Below are positions 1 through 5,075 of a stretch of 6,824 nt of DNA, one piece after another. How positions within the stretch are numbered: the first letter of the stretch is position 1; every line of letters starts with the position of its first letter. The stretch is from an uncultured Ruminococcus sp. (GTDB lineage: Bacteria > Bacillota > Clostridia > Oscillospirales > Acutalibacteraceae): NCBI GenBank assembly GCA_902773165.1, contig CACYDO010000294.1:1-6824 (forward strand), in the 5' to 3' direction. The notes beneath the pieces are model-generated. The model had not been told where the DNA came from. It did not search any database and worked only from the letters and a program-made list of their open reading frames with translations. Made by a program: the position numbers and the translations under genes.

Positions 1-378
1 GAAATGCTTTGGGTAGGCAGAATTGTCGTTCTGGCAATCTCTGTTGTTGCACTTATTATTGCTTCAAACCCGAACAGCGGCTCTATAATGGATCTTGTTA
101 CAAATGCATGGGGGCTGTTCGGCGCAGCGCTTGGTCCATCGATTTTGCTCAGCCTTTTCTGGAAGCGTTTCAACTTTAAGGGCGCGATTGCCGGTATTGC
201 CGTAGGTTCGATCGTAGACGTTTGCTGGATAGTATTCCTGTCCTCAACGGGGCTTTACGAGCTTTTCCCCGGTTGCGTCTGCGGTATGCTTGCAGCAGTG
301 ATCGTAACTCTGATAACTAAAAAGCCTTCCGAAGATGTTGAAAAACTTTTTGATAAGGCCGTTAAATATGAAGATTGA
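1..378 (+). CDS. putP: Sodium/proline symporter, C-terminal part (5' end outside window)
   Basis: This is the last 125 codons of a sodium:solute symporter (SSS family) that imports proline with Na+ across the cytoplasmic membrane. The frame is open from base 1, so the gene is cut by the window edge; the ATG at 4 is an internal Met. The fragment follows the end of E. coli PutP closely from memory: WVGRIVVL, then ASNPNSGSI, AWGLFGAALGPSILLSLFW, a GAIAGI stretch, and GLYELFPG. Four hydrophobic segments are visible at about residues 7-21, 30-53, 58-80 and 86-105 of the fragment, followed by a charged cytoplasmic tail ending in YED. E. coli PutP is about 500 residues, so roughly the last quarter is present. 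The gene ends with TGA at 376-378 and a terminator-like hairpin follows. Family assignment is firm; proline as the substrate is inferred from closest resemblance. Confidence 0.92.
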   Translation, partial: EMLWVGRIVVLAISVVALIIASNPNSGSIMDLVTNAWGLFGAALGPSILLSLFWKRFNFKGAIAGIAVGSIVDVCWIVFLSSTGLYELFPGCVCGMLAAVIVTLITKKPSEDVEKLFDKAVKYED

Positions 379-414
379 TTTTATTATATAGTATAATGTA
401 TTAACCATAGATCA

Positions 415-466
415 GCCCCCTTTGAGTTATTATCGAAGGGGGCGGCTGGCTATTTGAGATTTTTTT
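415..466 (+). terminator. Probable rho-independent terminator after putP
   Basis: GCCCCCTTTGA (415-425) pairs with TCGAAGGGGGC (433-443) around a 7-nt loop, giving an 11-bp stem with a single T-G wobble. The stem can be rearranged and lengthened because CAGCC (413-417) also matches GGCTG (444-448) and ATAG (407-410) matches CTAT (450-453). A run of seven T follows at 460-466, about 7 nt beyond the extended stem. The T-tract is a little far from the core stem for a textbook terminator, but the position 37 nt after the putP stop and before a new promoter supports the call. Confidence 0.7.
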
Positions 467-498
467 AAATAATTTTTTGTTTGTTTGAATAATAATAC

Positions 499-527
499 TT
501 GTATATTTTCGGAAAATAGTGTAAAAT
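499..527 (+). promoter_or_regulatory. Sigma-A-type promoter for the membrane protein gene
   Basis: TTGTAT (499-504) as -35 and TAAAAT (522-527) as -10 are separated by exactly 17 bp, with transcription expected to start near 533-535. That gives a leader of about 70 nt before the start codon at 606. It lies just after the putP terminator in an AT-rich non-coding region of 227 bp (379-605). The -35 matches the consensus at only three of six positions, so this could be a weak or activated promoter. Confidence 0.55.
504..518. repeat. 15-bp palindrome inside the promoter spacer (candidate operator)
   Basis: TATTTTC-G-GAAAATA is a perfect 7-bp inverted repeat around a single central base, lying between the proposed -35 and -10 boxes. 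A protein dimer bound here would block RNA polymerase, the usual geometry of a repressor operator. No known operator consensus is recognised with certainty, and AT-rich DNA makes chance palindromes more likely. Confidence 0.45.
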
Positions 528-591
528 AGTAGCGGTATGTTTGAATATAATTATAAAGACGGCATTTATTAATAGAGAAGATCATCTGAAC

Positions 592-597
592 AGGAGG
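592..597 (+). promoter_or_regulatory. Ribosome binding site that favours a GTG start at 606
   Basis: AGGAGG at 592-597 is a perfect Shine-Dalgarno core. It is only 2 nt from the ATG at 600 but 8 nt from the in-frame GTG at 606, which is the normal spacing. The GTG is therefore the likelier start. Confidence 0.75.
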
Positions 598-605
598 ACA
601 TGAAC

Positions 606-1595
606 GTGTCAAAGAAGTCTTCAAATAACAAGAAAATAAATAATAATGAAAGTGAAAAAACCAAAAGGGAGAAATCTGCAAAAGAGGAAACCAAAGTTAC
701 TGCGGATTCGTCAAATTCCGTTGAATTGTCAAAATCAGACGAAAGCAGCAGCGACTCTTTGAAAAAAGACAAAAAAAAGCCCGATGAAGAAAATCAGTCT
801 GTGTCTGATACAAATAATGCTGACGAGAAACCTGTAATGCCCCGTAAAAGGAAGATCACAAAAAATATTCAAATGTGGGTAACAGCAGGTATAGCATGCT
901 TTGCACTTTTATTTTTAATTATTTGGAAACTGTTTTTCAATCAGTCCATATTGGGCGCATGGAATTACAACATGGAGGGCTCCTACACCGAAACATATGA
1001 CGCTGCGGAAAGCGGTGACTTGCCCGGTGAGGTAAAGAAGGAGTATAGTCAGCGTATATGCTATGAATTTACCAATCAGAATGAATGTATTGTAACGCTC
1101 GGAACCATGAGTGTTCCCGGAAGCTTTGAAATGGCTTCTACTGAGGAATATGGAAACGTTGTATCGATATACGTAGCTAATAATGGCACTCCTGTAGTAT
1201 ATGGCAGCTTTAAGTATGAGATTACAGGAAACGCATTTACTGGACGTAAGTTACAATTAACAAACGTAAGCTATGACGATGATACTCAGATCTTCAACAG
1301 TGGTAAGGGGGATTACCCGATATCTCCTTTTGAAGACGCTAAAATCGATGATAAACTCACAGGTTCATGGTATGATGAGAAAAATGCTTTGACATATGAG
1401 TTTACAAGCGATGGCAAAATGATAAGAACATCTGACGGCGGACTGTGTGTGGAGCATTACTATACTGTGATGCAGGATAATGTTATCCTTGCAAAATACG
1501 CTGTTGATTCCGAACAGTCAGAAACTTACAGTTACGAATTTAAGGATGATGATCTCTATATTGATAATTATGAGCTTATCAAATTAAATGACTGA
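606..1595 (+). CDS. Unrecognised single-pass membrane protein with repeated extracellular domain
   Basis: I do not recognise a named family. From the GTG start (chosen because AGGAGG sits 8 nt upstream) the product has 329 residues. Residues 1 to about 88 are hydrophilic, low-complexity and rich in Lys, Ser, Glu and Asp, with no predicted fold. A basic patch (PRKRK) precedes one membrane helix at about 91-112, so the charged tail should be cytoplasmic and the rest outside the membrane. The outer part seems to contain two related units: ILGAW (W119) followed by YEFTNQNE (Y153), and LTGSW (W255) followed by YEFTSDGK (Y264). This Gly-x-Trp then YEF pattern resembles small lipocalin-like or DUF5640-like beta domains of clostridial surface proteins; that is an impression, not a match. 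An A8 run at 771-778 lies in the tail-coding part. The gene has its own promoter; function unknown. Confidence 0.85.
   Translation: MSKKSSNNKKINNNESEKTKREKSAKEETKVTADSSNSVELSKSDESSSDSLKKDKKKPDEENQSVSDTNNADEKPVMPRKRKITKNIQMWVTAGIACFALLFLIIWKLFFNQSILGAWNYNMEGSYTETYDAAESGDLPGEVKKEYSQRICYEFTNQNECIVTLGTMSVPGSFEMASTEEYGNVVSIYVANNGTPVVYGSFKYEITGNAFTGRKLQLTNVSYDDDTQIFNSGKGDYPISPFEDAKIDDKLTGSWYDEKNALTYEFTSDGKMIRTSDGGLCVEHYYTVMQDNVILAKYAVDSEQSETYSYEFKDDDLYIDNYELIKLND
1561..1589 (+). promoter_or_regulatory. Possible promoter for cysE inside the end of the preceding gene
   Basis: TTGATA (1561-1566) and TTAAAT (1584-1589) are 17 bp apart, matching the sigma-A consensus at five and four of six positions. 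The -35 is part of an inverted repeat, TTGATAA (1561-1567) and TTATCAA (1576-1582). Transcription would begin near 1596, about 60 nt before cysE. The segment also codes for the last residues of the membrane protein, so chance is a real alternative and cysE could instead be read from upstream. Confidence 0.3.
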
Positions 1596-1656
1596 TAAGC
1601 AGGCGGTATTGGTTTAAGACCGCTCCGTTATTTCATGAATGAAGGTGTGAATAACA

Positions 1657-2589
1657 TTGGGCAGCGAACGCAAATGCGAAGAATTGAACAATTACGATGT
1701 ATCTTTACTGGTTGAGGATTTGCTCGACAGCTATTGCAACCATGAGCTCACCTGCCGTATTGATCAGGATAATATGGTAAACAGAGGAATTCTGATAAAT
1801 ATCGTAGAAGAACTGAGAAAGATTCTTTTCCCCGGTTTTTTTGACAATAATAAAGTAAGAAGCGAGTATTCGCGCTATCTTGTCGGAGAAAAGCTCGAAT
1901 ATGTTCAGTATCATCTCAAAAAACAGATTGCAAAGGCTCTTGACAATATAAAGGAAGAGAATGACAGCAGGGAAGATGTTATTGCAAAGGCTGATGATAT
2001 AACATATCAGTTTTTAAAAACATTGCCCAAAATCAGAAAATACCTTGCAACTGACGTTGAGGCTGCTTACAATGGTGACCCTGCGGCTTTCAGCACAGAC
2101 GAGATTATTTTTTGCTATCCCGGCATGCTTGCAGTTTCAGTGTACAGAATAGCGCATGAGCTTTATATGCTCGGCGTGCCGCTTATTCCTCGAATTATTA
2201 CCGAGTATGCTCACAGTATTACGGGCATTGATATTCACCCGGGGGCAACAATAGACGAATATTTCTTTATCGATCATGGTACAGGCGTTGTTATCGGCGA
2301 AACAACCGTTATTGGCAAAAATGCAAAGATTTATCAGGGTGTAACTCTCGGAGCTCTTTCTACAAGAAAAGGGCAGCAGCTAAAAGGGACTAAGCGTCAT
2401 CCTACTCTTGGAAATAACGTTACTATTTATTCCGGTACTTCCGTACTGGGAGGGGAAACAATCATCGGCGATGGCGTTACCATTGGAGGCAACGCATTTA
2501 TTGTCAGCTCTGTTTCCAAAGGAACAAAGGTAAGTGTAAAAACTCCCGAGCTTGAATTTATTAGCCCTCACAAGGAAGAAACGGATTGA
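1657..2589 (+). CDS. cysE: Serine O-acetyltransferase
   Basis: CysE transfers acetyl from acetyl-CoA to L-serine, giving O-acetylserine for cysteine synthesis in the cytoplasm. The 310-residue product begins at TTG 1657, 9 nt after AAGGTG (1642-1647). It is longer than E. coli CysE (about 273 residues). A mostly helical N-terminal part (about 1-150) is followed by the conserved YPG (154-156) and RIAH (H167) helix. The left-handed beta-helix runs from about 192 to 290. Catalytic-type residues are D192 in GIDIHPGA and H207 in IDHGTG, with H194 and H248 (KRHP) also conserved, and VTLGALS follows. The C-terminus ends in KEETD rather than the terminal isoleucine that docks E. coli CysE into CysK, so a classical cysteine synthase complex is not expected. 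The binding-protein gene follows after 4 nt, implying a shared transcript. No cysteine T-box or SAM riboswitch is seen in the short leader. Confidence 0.93.
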   Translation: MGSERKCEELNNYDVSLLVEDLLDSYCNHELTCRIDQDNMVNRGILINIVEELRKILFPGFFDNNKVRSEYSRYLVGEKLEYVQYHLKKQIAKALDNIKEENDSREDVIAKADDITYQFLKTLPKIRKYLATDVEAAYNGDPAAFSTDEIIFCYPGMLAVSVYRIAHELYMLGVPLIPRIITEYAHSITGIDIHPGATIDEYFFIDHGTGVVIGETTVIGKNAKIYQGVTLGALSTRKGQQLKGTKRHPTLGNNVTIYSGTSVLGGETIIGDGVTIGGNAFIVSSVSKGTKVSVKTPELEFISPHKEETD

Positions 2590-2593
2590 TATA

Positions 2594-3667
2594 ATGTATC
2601 GAAAATTATGTGCGGCTGCCGCGATGCTTTTTTCTGTAGTCATGCTTCTCTCAATTACCGGATGCAGCATGAAGCTCTCTGTTGATGACAGCGACAGCGA
2701 TTCGATCGGAGAACAAACTGCTGTGTCATCAAAACCGGAAAGTGGTTCAACAAGAGACGCATACGTTGAAATCATTCAGTATATGGATCACACCGGTCTG
2801 AATAAATGCTGTGATGGAATTAAAGCTTGTCTGGATAAATCAGGTATTCGGTATGATGTTACGGTAGGTAACGGCATCGCTGAAAATGCAGTGAACGAGT
2901 GCGAGAAGAAAGCGCAGGAAATAGCAACAAATGGTTCATGCGATCTTGTGATAGCAATAGGTACCCCGTGTGCAGAGGTCGTTTGTCCTACTGTAACATC
3001 GTCGGGAAGGATTCCTTCTGTATTTTGCGCTGTTACCGATCCGGTAGGAGCAGGAATTGTATCAGATATGATTTCTCCGGGAATAAATTGTACCGGCGTT
3101 ACGGCAGCTCTGAGCGCGGAAGAACAGCTTGATCTGGTTTATAATATGCAGCCGTTTATTACCGATGTGGGCGTAATATATACGGATTCCGAACAGAATG
3201 CCGTATCGCAGCTTTCTGCATTGAAGGAAGCTGCAAAAAAGAAAAATATAGCTGTTGCGGAAGAATCAGTCGAAGACCCGTCGGAGCTTGCAGAAAAAGC
3301 GTCAGACTTAATGAAACGCGTCCAGGCTGTTATTATTCTTCCGGATAATATGATCGCAAAGAATTCGTGGTACATTACGGAAAGAAGCATTGTAGAAGGA
3401 GTTCCTGTCTACGGAGTAACTCAGACTCAGGTCAGCGAAGGCTGTCTTGCAGGGTATTGCTACGATTTTACAGCTGCAGGAGAGCAGGCGGGAGAACAGG
3501 CTGTGCAGATACTTCATGGTGAAAGTGCTGCTCAGATCCCGATTATAAACAAACAAGGTTATAACCTTTATATCAACACTGATCGTTTGAATGACTTTGG
3601 AATGATGATACCTGACGGATATAAGAGTAAGGCAACAGAAGTTTCGACTTCATATGAACAACAATAA
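2594..3667 (+). CDS. ABC-type substrate-binding lipoprotein, TrpX-like (PF04392 family)
   Basis: This is a secreted, lipid-anchored solute-binding protein of 357 residues. Starting at ATG 2594 gives a clean lipoprotein signal: basic YRK, a hydrophobic core, and lipobox SITGC with the lipidated Cys at 24. A TTG at 2552 inside cysE would add 14 charged residues before the signal and is less likely. No good Shine-Dalgarno sits at normal spacing (AAGGA at 2572-2576 is 17 nt away), so translation is probably coupled to cysE, which ends 4 nt upstream. A Ser/Asp-rich linker (about 25-55) leads to two alpha/beta lobes starting at YVEIIQY (57). Family hallmarks include AIGTP (121-125), VFCAVTDP (143-150), ILPDN (248-252) and GCLAGYCYDF (283-292). 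Relatives normally sit beside a permease and an ATPase; none is seen here. The ligand cannot be told; an amino acid or sulfur compound is a guess from cysE. Confidence 0.85.
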   Translation: MYRKLCAAAAMLFSVVMLLSITGCSMKLSVDDSDSDSIGEQTAVSSKPESGSTRDAYVEIIQYMDHTGLNKCCDGIKACLDKSGIRYDVTVGNGIAENAVNECEKKAQEIATNGSCDLVIAIGTPCAEVVCPTVTSSGRIPSVFCAVTDPVGAGIVSDMISPGINCTGVTAALSAEEQLDLVYNMQPFITDVGVIYTDSEQNAVSQLSALKEAAKKKNIAVAEESVEDPSELAEKASDLMKRVQAVIILPDNMIAKNSWYITERSIVEGVPVYGVTQTQVSEGCLAGYCYDFTAAGEQAGEQAVQILHGESAAQIPIINKQGYNLYINTDRLNDFGMMIPDGYKSKATEVSTSYEQQ

Positions 3668-3685
3668 GCGAGGAGGCATATCCGT

Positions 3686-4063
3686 ATGAAGATCAGAGAA
3701 TCAGCAGAAGATTATCTGGAAACAATATTGATCTTGAAAAACAGAAACGGTGATGTCAGATCAATCGACATTGCTACAGAATTGGGTTTTTCAAAACCGA
3801 GCGTAAGCATCGCGATGAAAAATCTGAGGGAGAATGGATATATTTCCGTTGACTCGAAGGGCTATATTTCACTTGAGCCTTTAGGCAAAGAGATTGCTGA
3901 AAAGATATATGAGCGGCACACCTTCCTTTCAGCTTGGTTTATTGAGCTTGGTGTTGATCCAAAGGTTGCCGTGGAAGACGCGTGCCGTATGGAGCATATT
4001 ATCAGCGCTGAAACCTTTTCTGCGATTAAAGCTCATGTTAAGCGAGTTAAGGGAGAAAAATAA
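3686..4063 (+). CDS. Metal-dependent transcriptional regulator, DtxR/MntR family
   Basis: A 125-residue cytoplasmic regulator that should bind DNA when loaded with Fe(II) or Mn(II). The winged helix-turn-helix covers about residues 1-72, with the recognition helix in FSKPSVSIAMKNLR (35-48) and the wing around 53-63. A dimerisation and metal-binding domain follows (YERH at 75-78, then DACRMEHIIS at 98-107). By recalled alignment to B. subtilis MntR the metal ligands are D9, E12, H78, C100, E103 and H104. D9 and E12 are MntR-like, while C100 replaces the MntR glutamate and matches Cys102 of DtxR. There is no SH3-like third domain, so the length is MntR-like. ATG 3686 has AGGAGG (3671-3676) 9 nt upstream, and the gene starts 18 nt after the lipoprotein gene, so they are probably cotranscribed. 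Family is sure; the metal (Fe or Mn) and the target genes are not. Confidence 0.92.
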   Translation: MKIRESAEDYLETILILKNRNGDVRSIDIATELGFSKPSVSIAMKNLRENGYISVDSKGYISLEPLGKEIAEKIYERHTFLSAWFIELGVDPKVAVEDACRMEHIISAETFSAIKAHVKRVKGEK

Positions 4064-4111
4064 AGGAATCATGCCTTATTCAAGGGCTGTTTCTTATGCG
4101 AAGTGATATAA

Positions 4112-5026
4112 TTGGGATACTCTATATACGAATGCCTGGCTCTTTTTATTATCTATTCCTTTTTTGGTTGGTGCGTCGAGGTTATCTACCATGCTGTAAT
4201 AAAGGGAAAATTCATTAACAGAGGCTTTGAGATAGGTCCGCTGTGCCCAATATATGGCTTTGGGGCTTTGTCGGTACTTATTTTCTTAGATCCGCTTAAA
4301 GATTACTGGGGATTACTTTTTATAGCTTCTGTCTGTTTTACAACGCTGATCGAATTAATTGCAGGTTTTTTGTTGGAAAAATTCTTTAATGAAAAATGGT
4401 GGGATTACTCAAACGAACCGTTTAATTTTAAAGGTTATATTTGTCCTCGCTTTTCTATTCTTTGGGGCTTGTCGTGCGTGATAGTAGTTTACGTCATTCA
4501 CCCTACAATAATAACAATGGTACGCGTAATACCTGAAAAAATCGGCATTATTGTAGTAGCAGCTTTGTATGTAGGTTTTATTTCCGACCTTACTATTACG
4601 TTGATAAACATCATGCATATAAGAAAGAGTCTCAGGGCGATCTCTGAAATTGAGAAATCTTTGGAGTCATTGTCTGTTTCTATCGGAATGAATCTGAGCG
4701 AGGGGACTTTGGCGGTTATGGATAAAACGGAAAAGCTTAAAGAATATCTTGACGATAAGCAAGAGGAGATTGCTGATACGCTTGAAACAGTGCAGTGGGA
4801 ACTTAGTGACGCTAAAATTAAAAGGCAGTCAAAAAAGCAGCTTATTGACGATAAGCGCCGCGCAGAGTACGAGGGAATGGAGCAGAGACTTAAAAAGCAT
4901 ACAGAAAAGGTCATTAAACAGAGCCGCCGTTTGAGAATGGCGTTTCCGAATATTGGCAGCGGAAGATATGAACACCTTTTCCGCAGCAAGATTATTGACA
5001 GTAATAATACTACAATAGACAAATAA
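4112..5026 (+). CDS. CmpB-family membrane protein (PF06541, putative ABC transporter permease) with coiled-coil tail
   Basis: A 304-residue integral membrane protein. The family is labelled 'putative ABC transporter type IV' in databases, but its function is not established. Family signatures are YSFFGWCVEV (15-24), NRGFEIGPLCPIYGFG (36-51), LLEKFF, WWDYS (96-100) and FNFKGYICPRFSILWG (104-119). About five hydrophobic segments are visible, at roughly 6-28, 46-60, 66-89, 114-136 and 143-169. Residues from about 171 to 275 are highly charged and helical with heptad-like spacing, probably a cytoplasmic coiled coil, ending in a basic stretch. The start is TTG 4112; only a weak AAGTGAT-like site (4101-4107) precedes it, so expression may be low. 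It begins 48 nt after the regulator and is probably in the same operon, though the regulator need not control it. No ATPase partner is nearby, which argues against reading it literally as an ABC permease. Confidence 0.85.
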   Translation: MGYSIYECLALFIIYSFFGWCVEVIYHAVIKGKFINRGFEIGPLCPIYGFGALSVLIFLDPLKDYWGLLFIASVCFTTLIELIAGFLLEKFFNEKWWDYSNEPFNFKGYICPRFSILWGLSCVIVVYVIHPTIITMVRVIPEKIGIIVVAALYVGFISDLTITLINIMHIRKSLRAISEIEKSLESLSVSIGMNLSEGTLAVMDKTEKLKEYLDDKQEEIADTLETVQWELSDAKIKRQSKKQLIDDKRRAEYEGMEQRLKKHTEKVIKQSRRLRMAFPNIGSGRYEHLFRSKIIDSNNTTIDK

Positions 5027-5047
5027 CGTTTTTTCATTCACATAATA

Positions 5048-5060
5048 CCGTATAATACGG
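5048..5060 (+). promoter_or_regulatory. Palindrome containing a perfect -10 box upstream of prfC
   Basis: CCGTA-TAA-TACGG is a perfect 5-bp inverted repeat with a 3-nt centre, and it contains the consensus -10 sequence TATAAT (5051-5056). It ends 2 nt before GGAGGT (5063-5068), the ribosome binding site of prfC. If TATAAT is used, no good -35 lies 17 bp upstream (GTTTTT at 5028-5033), and the start of transcription near 5063 would fall within the ribosome binding site, giving an almost leaderless message. A hairpin in a readthrough transcript is an equally good reading. Confidence 0.35.
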
Positions 5061-5075
5061 ACGGAGGTAATATAT

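Noticed and set aside
600..605. ATG at 600 as the start of the membrane protein gene
   Set aside because: It lies only 2 nt from the AGGAGG core; the in-frame GTG at 606 has the normal 8-nt spacing. The difference is two residues.
379..605. Search for tRNA, small RNA, riboswitch or CRISPR in the largest gene-free stretch
   Set aside because: Only the terminator hairpin, the promoter and short repeats are visible; no cloverleaf, riboswitch core or spaced repeats of CRISPR size were seen.
1603..1623. Hairpin GCGGT...ACCGC between the membrane protein gene and cysE as a terminator
   Set aside because: The stem is only 5 bp with a large loop, and no T-run follows.
2552..2593. TTG at 2552, inside cysE, as the start of the lipoprotein gene
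   Set aside because: It would place a charged stretch before the signal peptide and has no ribosome binding site; ATG 2594 gives a standard lipoprotein signal.
4107..4112. TATAAT at the start of the CmpB-like gene as a promoter
   Set aside because: It overlaps the TTG start codon, so transcription would begin inside the gene, and no -35 is present at the right distance.
4995..5016. Perfect -35 hexamer TTGACA (4995-5000) with TACAAT (5011-5016) as a prfC promoter
   Set aside because: The spacer is only 10 bp, far too short, and no -10 lies 17 bp downstream; the TTGACA is in the coding end of the CmpB-like gene.
4498..5037. Antisense open frame of 179 codons opposite the CmpB-like gene
   Set aside because: It mirrors the charged coiled-coil coding region, gives a low-complexity Ser/Leu-rich product, and has no family features.
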